The notes under the pieces are model-generated. The model worked only from the letters and a program-made list of their open reading frames with translations, did no database searches and was not told where the DNA came from. From NCBI GenBank assembly GCA_000149225.2, contig CM000688.1:372001-436000 (forward strand): a stretch of DNA of 64,000 nucleotides, read 5' to 3'. Shown here piece after piece: positions 18,971 through 27,666 of this stretch (positions are counted from its first letter, which is position 1; the number at the start of each line of letters is the position of its first letter). Source of the stretch: Lachancea kluyveri NRRL Y-12651. Lineage: Eukaryota > Ascomycota > Saccharomycetes > Saccharomycetales > Saccharomycetaceae. The translations under genes and the position numbers were made by a program.

Positions 18971-19523
18971 GGAATTCCGATGAGTGTAACCTACACTTCT
19001 ATACTTAAAGGTCACAGACGAGTCCGTGACTTGGATTATTATCATGATTATTATCGTAGCCAACATTTCTTGAGTGCTCTTCTTCGTGCTTGATTCCATC
19101 TGCAGTTAAGATTCTTCTCTCATATATCTCTAAATTCTGTTTACAAGCTTCTGAATTAGCCTAACCTCCGATCTTCAGTTGGCTATTCGTCCTATCTTTG
19201 TTATCATTGAATGATGAAGCAGTTTCTAAAACCCACTTACTAGATATTACACCAGGTCATTGATAAGCCACTATTTTTGATAGTTTAGCATCATTCATAT
19301 TGTTCGGTTCTTCTGTCAAATTCAGGCAAACACCTCCATTATTGACTACTTACTCAATGGCAATGAGGTTTGACCGGAACTGGCGTATAACATCTTATGA
19401 TGCAAACATTTACAGTTATAGAAGAAGCAAGCTAAATATGCATCCTAAACCATTAGTTAGAGAGTCTCTTGAGACCGGTCTATCAGTTTTAGTGATTGAG
19501 AAATGTGTGAATATTGGGACAAT
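18971..19523. other. Spacer upstream of tRNA-Ser with retroelement internal remnant
   Basis: A 553-bp stretch with no supported host gene. The last ~27 bases (about 19497-19523) match the beginning of the internal region of the adjacent minus-strand Ty1-type LTR. The rest, including the 92-codon open frame from 19300, has no recognised similarity. Confidence 0.5.
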
Positions 19524-19818
19524 TGTTGAGATTCCATTTTTGGTTAAGGCTATAATAATTGGTATATGGTTATACTAGAAGTTCTCCTCCCCTTTCTAGG
19601 AATCCAGAAAAGGGAGTCGCTAATTCTACATACAGATATTCTTCCTTTTATATGTTTCTGGTTCATTATCCTATTACATTATCAATCCTTGCGTTTCAGC
19701 TTCCACTAATTTAGATGACTGTTTCTCATTCTTTATGTCACCTTATAACACCGTGTGTGATAATATACTAGTAACACGAATACTAGTCGATGGTCGATAG
19801 TTGTATTTCGTTCCAACA
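19524..19818 (-). mobile_element. Ty1/copia delta-like LTR fossil
   Basis: A 295-bp long terminal repeat in minus orientation, bounded by TGTTGGAA and CAACA ends, the ends used by Ty1/Ty2 delta elements. Conserved delta blocks are present (for example GTGGAAGCTGAAACGCAAG on the minus strand). A short piece of internal sequence remains on its inner side; no coding body is present, so it is a broken, essentially solo LTR. It lies about 550 bp upstream of tRNA-Ser, the usual Ty1 target zone. It resembles the LTRs near 50.3-50.8 kb closely, suggesting a fairly young age. Confidence 0.9.
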
Positions 19819-20037
19819 GTGATAAAAAAACATCAGGTCGGTTAACCAACAATTGAAAACTAAGCTTATCAATTGAAAGAGGGACTCGAATTATGGTTAC
19901 ACCAAACAGTTAAGAAGCATTGATCTAATCAATATGATCCGCATAACACAGTATTAAATGATTGTTAACTGAAAAATGTATGCAGTTTCTGCTTGACCAA
20001 TAAAAATTTTGCATCACCCAAGTGTACTATTGACTTT

Positions 20038-20091
<54 letters not shown>

Positions 20092-20241
20092 CTACTTTCC
20101 ACTAAATGAAACACACTAGTCGACGACTTTACTATCTTTGCCCGTAAGAAAAACCTGGTTTTTAAGTTCCAATGATACAAAAAGTTCTATATAATAATAA
20201 TAAAAAAAAATAAGGCTATAAGTGTTAGAGGAAGGACTAGT
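19819..20241. other. Spacer with (AAT)n microsatellite
   Basis: No supported gene. Contains 17 uninterrupted AAT/TAA units at 20041-20091, a shorter one near 20190, and the NIT3 3' end. The leucine-rich minus-strand frame at 19965-20180 is an artefact of the repeat. Confidence 0.6.
20041..20091. repeat. (AAT)n trinucleotide microsatellite
   Basis: Seventeen perfect AAT units downstream of NIT3. Confidence 0.95.
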
Positions 20242-21105
20242 TTACTTACATTTACTGATGTCTGGATAGACGTCAAACCTTCTTTGAAAAGTAATCGGGA
20301 TGGCTTGCCTGACTTGTTCGATGAATTTTGGATCCAAGTCTGCGTATATAATTTCCTCACCTTCACCAGCTTCTGCAATAATTTCACCCCTTGGATTCAC
20401 TACTAAACTGTGACCGTATGCGTGGTAACTACTGTTCAAGTTACGAGCAGGAGAACATAGTAAGGTGTAGATTTCATTGTCGATGCTACGAGAGCGAGCC
20501 AATAAATGCCAATGCATAGGGCCGGTAACAGTGTTGAAGGCACTTGGGTAGATCATCGCAAAGGAATCTTGACGTGCACTCAGCATAGCCAGCTCAGGAA
20601 ACCTCATGTCATAACAGATACCAACGCCAAATTTCCCCATGGGAGCAGTAACAGTAGTAGCCTGGGTTCCGCCACTTAAAGTGACACTTTCCTTAAATGT
20701 GATTCCATTAGGTATGTCAATGTCAAACAGGTGGACCTTTCTGTGTTTACCAATGATATTGCCCTGCTCGTCAAATATAACACATGTGTTATAGACGTTA
20801 TTAGTTTCGGGTTCTAATTCAGGAATAGACCCACCAACTAGGGTGATTTGAAACTTGCGAGCGAGATCGCTGAGAAACTTCACGGAAGTGGATTCAGAAG
20901 AAATTACTTCTGAGTACTCCCTGAATTTATCGACTGCATAAGGTGAGTTAAAGCACTCAGGTAAAACGACTAACTTAGTGTCTGGCTGTTCCCTCATAGC
21001 ACGCTCAACGAAGGTAGCGGCGCGGTTCAAATTGTAAGCCTTGTCGGGGGTACTGCCTGCTAATTGAACTAGGGCAACTTTCAAGTTTTTTGATAACACG
21101 TTCAT
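20242..21105 (-). CDS. NIT3: Nitrilase-superfamily amidase NIT3 (omega-amidase type)
   Basis: Carbon-nitrogen hydrolase of the Nit branch; S. cerevisiae Nit3 acts as an omega-amidase on alpha-ketoglutaramate-type substrates. The Glu-Lys-Cys triad is intact: VVLPECFN (Glu), HRKVHLFDI (Lys) and GICYDMRFPE (Cys). The ATG at 21105 (MNVLSKNLKVALVQLAGS) gives 287 residues, close to the yeast 291. An in-frame ATG at 21168 would add 21 residues rich in Ser, Arg and Lys that could act as a mitochondrial presequence, so alternative starts are possible. It is YLR351C in S. cerevisiae. It is followed downstream by the tRNA-Ser/LTR region and preceded by the 3' end of the D-amino-acid oxidase, transcribed in the same direction. 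Confidence 0.93.
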   Translation of the reverse strand: MNVLSKNLKVALVQLAGSTPDKAYNLNRAATFVERAMREQPDTKLVVLPECFNSPYAVDKFREYSEVISSESTSVKFLSDLARKFQITLVGGSIPELEPETNNVYNTCVIFDEQGNIIGKHRKVHLFDIDIPNGITFKESVTLSGGTQATTVTAPMGKFGVGICYDMRFPELAMLSARQDSFAMIYPSAFNTVTGPMHWHLLARSRSIDNEIYTLLCSPARNLNSSYHAYGHSLVVNPRGEIIAEAGEGEEIIYADLDPKFIEQVRQAIPITFQRRFDVYPDISKCK

Positions 21106-21168
21106 TGGGTTTTTCCTTTTCTCTCCTAGTCTCGATCGAAGTTGTATAAAGGAAGAAGCTTGGTCCAA

Positions 21169-21588
21169 GGCAGTGTATCAAGATAATGGTTGCATCCCTA
21201 TCAGTGACCAAAATCACCATCATCATCAACGAAACTGTCAAGTAGCTCGAGGTAGTGTACATGACGGCATCGTTCTGTATATCCACCCTTTAAGGTGTAT
21301 TGGTTTTAACGGAGATCTGGCATCATAAATATTTGCGACTGTGCCAGTTCCAAAAGTGATATGCAATAACATTAAGATTTCCAGATGCGCATAGAAAACC
21401 AATATCCGCAAGGAAGTTCTGGTCTAGGATACATACGGTTTACGCTAAATTTATGAATATTTTCTAATAGGCTTCACAAACACCTAGACCCTCATCACAA
21501 AATTCGTATCGTAATATATAAAATTGTTCCAAATGTTTCAAGAATAGTGTCATAGTTAAGAATTATATTGCGGCACACCATAAAGCTA
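21169..21588. promoter_or_regulatory. NIT3 upstream region
   Basis: A 420-bp spacer between the oxidase stop and NIT3. No additional gene or strong motif was seen. Confidence 0.4.
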
Positions 21589-22710
21589 CTATAGCTTAGA
21601 GATGCGTTCTTCAGTTTTTTCAGTTCTCAAGGCCAAAGTCACGGCTTTGTAGCTCATCCCAAGGCCGCCTTGGTAGCCATACCCGGATGCACCGTAGTTG
21701 TGAATAACCAATACGTTACCGTCCTCGTCTTTAACCTCCTTCTCAATCCGAGGCCCGCCGTATCTACTTGGCCTCAAACCAGCGGCAACTCTCATGATTT
21801 CCACTGTTCCAGGCTTGCCGATTTGAGGTAGCAAAGTAGTCGTTCTTTCTAGAATATCATCAGTCTCTTCTTTAGATGTGTCTTGGGCATTCCAGTTATC
21901 GACCTGGAGAAACCCACCCAAGACCAACTCTTTACTCTTACCTGGACGTGGGATGATGTAGGTAGCGTAATCAGACCCCCATCTTAGGCAGTTTACGTTA
22001 ACGTGAGGTGCCCTGATGACAACCACCTGTCCTCTTGTTGGATACATCTTGTGATCCTTGACACCAGAAATTTCTTTGGCACCGAGACCAGTACAATTGA
22101 AGATCGCATGCTTATCAGTAACAACAGCCTTTGGGTTCACATACAGTTGAGCTTGAGCTAGGTGGGTCAAGGAAGCTTTCACAAACTTGATCCCGTGTGC
22201 TTCTTTCAAAAAGGTAGCAAAGTTGGTTAGAAATACGGGACAGTTGAAGTTCCATGTCTTAAAAGTGATACCATACGCTGGAGCGGTGGGTTCCACCTTA
22301 GCCAGTTCGCTGCTGTCTAAGACATTGAACTCTTCCAAGTAAGAGCTCAAAGACTCAATTTTCTTGGCAGCTGGCACGTAGTCCCAATACTCAGTCGAAG
22401 GTCTTCTTGCTAGGCCCAGCCATTCAGCGTCCTTGTCTCTAAAATGAGATAAAAGCTTGGCTTGCAAATCACCTAGGTTTAAGTAGGTAAATTTATCGTA
22501 AAACAGTGTATCTTTGTCATTGGGTGAGATACAAGACCAGTTCCCACCAGCCCATGGAGAGGTAAAGCCTTGTGCAGATTGGTCACCAGGTAAGTACTTG
22601 GCAACGATACAGATGTTGTTACCTGGTACTTTATAAAGCTCCGTGAGGCAGTACGCAGTGTATAAGCCGATAATGCCCGAACCAACGATAGTGATTTGAG
22701 GGTCTGTCAT
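21589..22710 (-). CDS. Peroxisomal D-amino-acid oxidase (FAD-dependent)
   Basis: Oxidises D-amino acids to 2-oxo acids, ammonia and hydrogen peroxide with FAD. The 373 residues start with the dinucleotide-binding motif VGSGIIGLYTAY. The DAO signatures are visible: GFTSPWAGGNW near the FAD, the active-site arginine in AAGLRPSRYGGPRIE, and HNYGASGYGYQGGLGMS near the C terminus. The last three residues are SKL, a perfect PTS1 signal, so the enzyme should be in peroxisomes where catalase can remove its peroxide. S. cerevisiae has no DAO between NIT3 and KSS1, nor, to my knowledge, a true DAO elsewhere. It is transcribed away from KSS1 and shares a 425-bp promoter with it. It could equally be a D-aspartate oxidase; substrate cannot be read from sequence. 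Confidence 0.93.
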   Translation of the reverse strand: MTDPQITIVGSGIIGLYTAYCLTELYKVPGNNICIVAKYLPGDQSAQGFTSPWAGGNWSCISPNDKDTLFYDKFTYLNLGDLQAKLLSHFRDKDAEWLGLARRPSTEYWDYVPAAKKIESLSSYLEEFNVLDSSELAKVEPTAPAYGITFKTWNFNCPVFLTNFATFLKEAHGIKFVKASLTHLAQAQLYVNPKAVVTDKHAIFNCTGLGAKEISGVKDHKMYPTRGQVVVIRAPHVNVNCLRWGSDYATYIIPRPGKSKELVLGGFLQVDNWNAQDTSKEETDDILERTTTLLPQIGKPGTVEIMRVAAGLRPSRYGGPRIEKEVKDEDGNVLVIHNYGASGYGYQGGLGMSYKAVTLALRTEKTEERISKL

Positions 22711-23135
22711 TGCTGTAGATGGTTCGAACTCAGAGTATATGGAGCTGTGGAACTACAGGATGTCGTGGCCTTGTGTTTTTCTTTTATATGCTACCAATGG
22801 CTGCATGGGCCGAATCGGCACTCAAATGCCGTCGTATTGTTGAAAACAGTTACTGTGTGTAATGAGTATGATTTTAAGGCTAGAGCCAATACACCGATAC
22901 TGTATGGCGGACAGGGCTTCTTATCCCGAGATCATATCGGCTTACGCAGGGTGGTTAACCGTTTTCTGTGTTTTGCTTCTCAACGCTGGCGCTTTGAGAC
23001 ATTCTTGGAACGTCAAACTGTACACGATTGTCTTGCTTACCTATTTGCTTACTTCTTCCTCTTGCTATATATAAATAAAAAAAGCACGGCTCAGCAGCAG
23101 AGCAGGTCGTCAAACAGGTATACGTCCCCAAAATC
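22711..23135. promoter_or_regulatory. Divergent promoter between D-amino-acid oxidase and KSS1
   Basis: A 425-bp intergenic region serving two divergent genes. A TATA-like TATATATAAATA lies about 70 bp before KSS1 (near 23066). Frames of 65-165 codons here have no similarity and overlap KSS1 out of frame. Confidence 0.45.
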
Positions 23136-24242
23136 ATGCCAAGAACAATCACGTTTGATATTCCAGCTCACTACCAGCTCGTGGACCTCATAGGTGAGGG
23201 TGCGTATGGTACAGTATGCAGCGCGGTGCACAAGCCTTCGGGAACTAAGGTGGCAATCAAAAAAATACAACCTTTTAGCAAACCACTGTTTGTAACAAGG
23301 ACATTACGTGAGTTAAAGCTTCTAAAGTTTTTTCATGACCACGAAAATATAATCAGCGTATTGGACATTGTGCGCCCTACATCGCTAGCCAAGTTTGATG
23401 CGGTATACCTAGTTCAGGAGCTTATGGAAACTGATCTACACAGAATCATCGCAAACAGTAATGGACACTCTGGTACACCTCTGAGTGACGATCATATCCA
23501 ATACTTTGTCTATCAGATGCTGCGTGCTTTGAAGGCGATGCACAGCGCTCAAGTTATCCATCGTGATTTGAAACCTTCCAATTTACTCCTCAACTCTAAC
23601 TGTGATTTGAAAGTTTGCGATTTTGGGTTAGCCCGGTGTCTAGCAAGCAGTTCCAATTCTAGAGAAAATCTTGTTGGTTTTATGACTGAATATGTCGCCA
23701 CGAGGTGGTATCGTGCTCCGGAGATCATGTTGACATTTCAAGAGTACACAACGGCCATGGATATTTGGTCTTGTGGATGTATTCTTGCTGAAATGATTAC
23801 TGGAAAACCTTTATTTCCAGGTAGAGACTACCATCATCAATTATGGTTGATTTTAGAAGTATTAGGTACTCCGTCGTACCAGGATTTCGAGCAAATCAAA
23901 TCGAAAAGAGCAAAGGAATATATCGCCAATTTACCGCTAAGGCCCCGTGTCCCCTGGAAAATTGTACTGGGACAGCATGTCAATCCAGATGCCATCGACT
24001 TGCTTGACAAAATGCTGACGTTTAACCCAGACAAGAGGATTGGTGCATCAGAGGCGCTAAAACACCCATATTTAAAAGTATATCATGATCCAGATGATGA
24101 GCCTGAATACCCACCTCTAAACTTAGAAGACGAGTTTTGGAAAATAGACAATGAGGGCAAGAATCGTACCGATGAGGATGAGCTCTCTATGGAAACGTTG
24201 AAAAAGATGCTATATGATGAGGTGATGACACCGTTACAATGA
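23136..24242 (+). CDS. KSS1: MAP kinase KSS1 (filamentation/mating pathway)
   Basis: Serine/threonine MAP kinase acting downstream of Ste7 in the filamentous-growth and mating pathways. The 368 residues equal the S. cerevisiae Kss1 length and begin MPRTITFDIPAHYQLVDLIGEGAYG. Visible motifs: glycine loop GEGAYGTVCSA, catalytic VAIKK, HRDLKPSN, DFGLARCLASSS, and the activation loop FMTEYVATRWYR with dual phosphorylation sites Thr184 and Tyr186. The LVGFMTEYVATRWYRAPEIMLTFQEYT block is as in Kss1 rather than Fus3. It is YGR040W in S. cerevisiae. The gene could be haploid- or pheromone-regulated, but no clear site is visible upstream. Confidence 0.96.
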   Translation: MPRTITFDIPAHYQLVDLIGEGAYGTVCSAVHKPSGTKVAIKKIQPFSKPLFVTRTLRELKLLKFFHDHENIISVLDIVRPTSLAKFDAVYLVQELMETDLHRIIANSNGHSGTPLSDDHIQYFVYQMLRALKAMHSAQVIHRDLKPSNLLLNSNCDLKVCDFGLARCLASSSNSRENLVGFMTEYVATRWYRAPEIMLTFQEYTTAMDIWSCGCILAEMITGKPLFPGRDYHHQLWLILEVLGTPSYQDFEQIKSKRAKEYIANLPLRPRVPWKIVLGQHVNPDAIDLLDKMLTFNPDKRIGASEALKHPYLKVYHDPDDEPEYPPLNLEDEFWKIDNEGKNRTDEDELSMETLKKMLYDEVMTPLQ

Positions 24243-24649
24243 CCGCAAGCTGTATACATCTATATAATGTATGGTGTGACTAGTTGTTTACATTGGAATG
24301 CAATAGCATGCACTAAGAGATGTTGACAGAAATTGGCAAAACCACATATATAGTCGTAATACTTTAACTTTTATAGCGTTTTAAAAAAAAAAAAAACTAA
24401 AATGAATAAAATACAGAGATCCAAAAGTGTACTGTTATATTCAACAGACAATCTCGACGTATGTTAGTGCTGTTTCAAACAAGTGTTTGCATGTCATTCG
24501 CAACATTTATAAGCCTTAAACGTGAGTGGTAAGCTTCTGTTGCCTCTTTCATGGGCATTTTTGTGAAAAATGTGAGTTTTCTGACCAATATTACTTTTTA
24601 ACAATAACACCTTGAAAATTTATGGAAGTTTGTCCCATTTAAAATAGGG
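24243..24649. other. KSS1-LUG1 spacer
   Basis: A 407-bp AT-rich spacer with the LUG1 promoter and a poly(A) run near 24384. No gene seen. Confidence 0.45.
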
Positions 24650-26974
24650 ATGCACCCCAAACCTAAGGAACACCAAAAAACGCATCAGATGAGCGACAAT
24701 AAAGTTATGAAGCTTCCTCCTGAGATAGTATATGAGATTTTATCCTATCAATTCAGGGACTTGATGTCTAGTGACCATCCAGCAAACGCTGAAAGGTTTC
24801 AATCAAACTTGCGAACTTTTCTAAAGAGTAACCTTGAGGTTAACAAAACTTTTCGACACGTTGTTACAGTCCTGTGTTATCGCTATTGTAATTTCACTAC
24901 TGCAAGAGGGTTTTACAAGCTGTTAGAGACGCTAAAAACCAGCAATAAGGGCTATTCAAAGTTGATACAGATTGCTGACTTCCAGGAATTGACATCCATC
25001 GGGTTGGGCAGAACCGGTGAGATGAACAAGATGATCAAAAATCTAACTAACGAAACTATTTGGGAATTTGTTCGTCTAACCAGGTCCAATTTGCGTGAAT
25101 TCTTAGCTAGCGAACACATTCAGATGGATTTAGATGACAAGATTATCCACGCATTGCTTTCGCCCACGACAGGGTCTGTTTTAAGCGTCGTAGATTTCTG
25201 CGGTTGCTCTGGCTCTAAATTTACACAAATGTTTATTCAGGCAGTGGAGAAACTATACAATGGGAACGAGATCATTGATTATAACTATCAAATTACTTGT
25301 TTCGGCTTAAACGACTGCACCGATTTACCATCCTACATATTAGGAAAGCTGTTAAATACACTTCCAGAATTGCAAAAATTAGACTTGAGACACACATCTT
25401 TGGATGATCAAACACTAATTAGAGGCATACCACACCTGAAAGGCTTAACCCATTTATCTCTCGGTATGTGCTCTCAGTTGACTCCACGGACAGTGTTGGA
25501 GTTTTTTAGCTATCACCCAGCGGTTACGGATGAAAATAACTCAACTACACTACAGTGGTTAAATATTCAAGTTCATCCACATTCCTCTTCTTGGACCGAT
25601 GTCCAAGCTATGTTTTTACTTAAAAAACTTTGTCGCTATGGTCACAATAAGACTTTACAGTACTTGAATATAGGCGGTATACCCTTGCATGAGTCTGATG
25701 ACGCCACTATTACCAAGACTAATTACTACTATCAATGCCAAGATACTCTACAGTTCATTAAGTGGAACTTTCCTAACTTAAAAAGCTTGAGCATTAGAGA
25801 TAACAATATTCCATATCCAAAATTGGTGCATTTTTTATCACCGGTAGATATAGAAGACGTTGGCTCCACCTTGGGAGAGAATGTTCCTTTACCACAACAA
25901 AAGTTGAAGTTTTTAGATATTGCCAACAATTCTCACATTAACAAATGGTCTATCCAAGACACCACTTTATTTACTTGCTCCCCCACGTTAGTTGCAATTG
26001 AGCTTTCGTTTGATCCATGGCAACAGATTGAATCAACAAATTTCAGTCATACAATCGCTTGTGTTAGGCATTTGACTCGCAAGAAATCAATTATCCAGGA
26101 CTTTAGTAATACAGAGATAGTCAACTGGAAGTGCTACATTGACTCTTCGTATGGAAGAAGATATTGGGTCTATAAAGTTGACCCTGTCCTGAACAGAGGC
26201 GATTTGGAGACCGTCGGTTCCTTGACCAGGTATGACTCCCAGGGACACAAGATCATTGATATTGTTAAGCAACCAGACTTCCTAAAATTTGCACAAAGTA
26301 AAATCATGCTAGGATGCGGCATTGTCCCAATGAGTGCAATGAGAAGGAAAATATCTTACAGGGATGTTAAACCTCCGATTTCTCAATTTTTTAATAGAAA
26401 AGGTGGACCCACGATGGGGAGTAGAACATTACCTGTGAGAATACCAAGACTACCTCCCGGTGGATGGAGAATTATTCATAACGTAGGTAATGAAGATATT
26501 ACAAACACTGATCACGAAGTAAATTCAACCCCCTCGAGTGCTCACTCAGCCACATCTGTATCTTCGTCTGTCGGTAATGATCAAGCATCTGTGTTTCATA
26601 ATACAAGAGACGGGTTATACTGGGATAGATCTATTTCAGATTTGTACTCGCATATGATGCAAGAGGAAGAAACTGAAACGGATGACGGTTATTTACATGA
26701 CCCTGAACTACAGCGTAGAAGATCACAACTGAGTCTGTTTAGGGCCTCGCACTCATCATCACAGAAACAACTACACATACCATCTATTGCATCAATGTCT
26801 AACATCAAGAAACAGCACCAGTCCCATGTATCAGATCTTTCTGACTTTGTGTATGACCCCAATGATCAAGAAACTACTGAATTGTACCGTATTCACTTTG
26901 AAATAGTTAAGGAGTACGAGGTTTTTGGTTGTATAGAAAGAGGTATGTACCGTTACTATAGTCTGAGGACATGA
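24650..26974 (+). CDS. LUG1: F-box protein LUG1 (YLR352W)
   Basis: F-box proteins recruit substrates to Skp1-cullin ubiquitin ligases. The 774 residues carry an F-box-like segment near the N terminus (MKLPPEIVYEILSYQF, about 22-37), followed by a region with leucine-rich-repeat character (for example LPELQKLDLRHTSLDDQ and LKGLTHLSLGMCSQLTP around 240-290, and LKSLSIRDNNI near 375). The C-terminal ~250 residues are low-complexity and Ser-rich, then a conserved final segment. ATG 24650 is used; a second in-frame ATG 13 codons later (MSDNKVMKLPPE) is equally possible. Synteny between KSS1 and BUD8/9 matches YLR352W next to BUD8 (YLR353W). Identity rests on synteny plus the F-box; the paralogue YDR131C is the alternative. 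Confidence 0.85.
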   Translation: MHPKPKEHQKTHQMSDNKVMKLPPEIVYEILSYQFRDLMSSDHPANAERFQSNLRTFLKSNLEVNKTFRHVVTVLCYRYCNFTTARGFYKLLETLKTSNKGYSKLIQIADFQELTSIGLGRTGEMNKMIKNLTNETIWEFVRLTRSNLREFLASEHIQMDLDDKIIHALLSPTTGSVLSVVDFCGCSGSKFTQMFIQAVEKLYNGNEIIDYNYQITCFGLNDCTDLPSYILGKLLNTLPELQKLDLRHTSLDDQTLIRGIPHLKGLTHLSLGMCSQLTPRTVLEFFSYHPAVTDENNSTTLQWLNIQVHPHSSSWTDVQAMFLLKKLCRYGHNKTLQYLNIGGIPLHESDDATITKTNYYYQCQDTLQFIKWNFPNLKSLSIRDNNIPYPKLVHFLSPVDIEDVGSTLGENVPLPQQKLKFLDIANNSHINKWSIQDTTLFTCSPTLVAIELSFDPWQQIESTNFSHTIACVRHLTRKKSIIQDFSNTEIVNWKCYIDSSYGRRYWVYKVDPVLNRGDLETVGSLTRYDSQGHKIIDIVKQPDFLKFAQSKIMLGCGIVPMSAMRRKISYRDVKPPISQFFNRKGGPTMGSRTLPVRIPRLPPGGWRIIHNVGNEDITNTDHEVNSTPSSAHSATSVSSSVGNDQASVFHNTRDGLYWDRSISDLYSHMMQEEETETDDGYLHDPELQRRRSQLSLFRASHSSSQKQLHIPSIASMSNIKKQHQSHVSDLSDFVYDPNDQETTELYRIHFEIVKEYEVFGCIERGMYRYYSLRT

Positions 26975-27666
26975 ACGCTATATTCATTGTCTTGCATATA
27001 TTTCTTTTCTTACATTTATTTTATGACTAAGTCGCTTATATTTAATTCCAAGCGTCTACATGCCATTGGTCAAAATCATATAAAGCTGTACCTTCATGAC
27101 ACTCGACCATATAACATGCCACGTTTTTCGTATTAGTATTTTTCTAATTCTGATGTAAATTTATGCGTATATTTGATAGTATCGACACCGTGGAGGATCT
27201 TCTGTCTGCGCAACTACTTTCAGTCGTTCTTAATATTTTGGCAATAAAAGTTATCACATTGTTGTTTCCCGACACATCATTCATTACGTATCCGTTTTGG
27301 GTAATGTAAACAACAAGAATGTCCAGCACTTTTCTCGAGGAAAACTTTTCAGGACCAAGCACTTACAGAAGACCAAGCATCAGTTGGTACTAATACATAA
27401 GCTAGGTGGACTTTTGTTACTCTGTTAGGGTTTGCGGACTATTTTGGTGGCTTCTGCTATTTTCATTCATTAAAACCTACGAGATATCTACATTCGCGCT
27501 TTGGTATCTTTGACTATCAGATATACCACGATCTGGCAGGTTTTGCCCAACTGTTATTAATTTTTTAAAGGAAAAGGTGCTTTTCCTTACTTTCTCGTTT
27601 CAAGTCAGCTCACTTAAGTCATTCATTTTCCCAAGCCACTCATTTCTTTTTATAATTTTCTGAGAC
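26975..27666. other. LUG1-BUD8/9 spacer
   Basis: A 692-bp region upstream of BUD8/9. No tRNA, repeat or convincing frame; the 72-codon minus-strand frame at 27144-27362 has no similarity. Confidence 0.45.

Noticed and set aside
18734-19099. 121-codon minus-strand frame
   Set aside because: It runs through the tRNA-Ser gene, so it is not coding.
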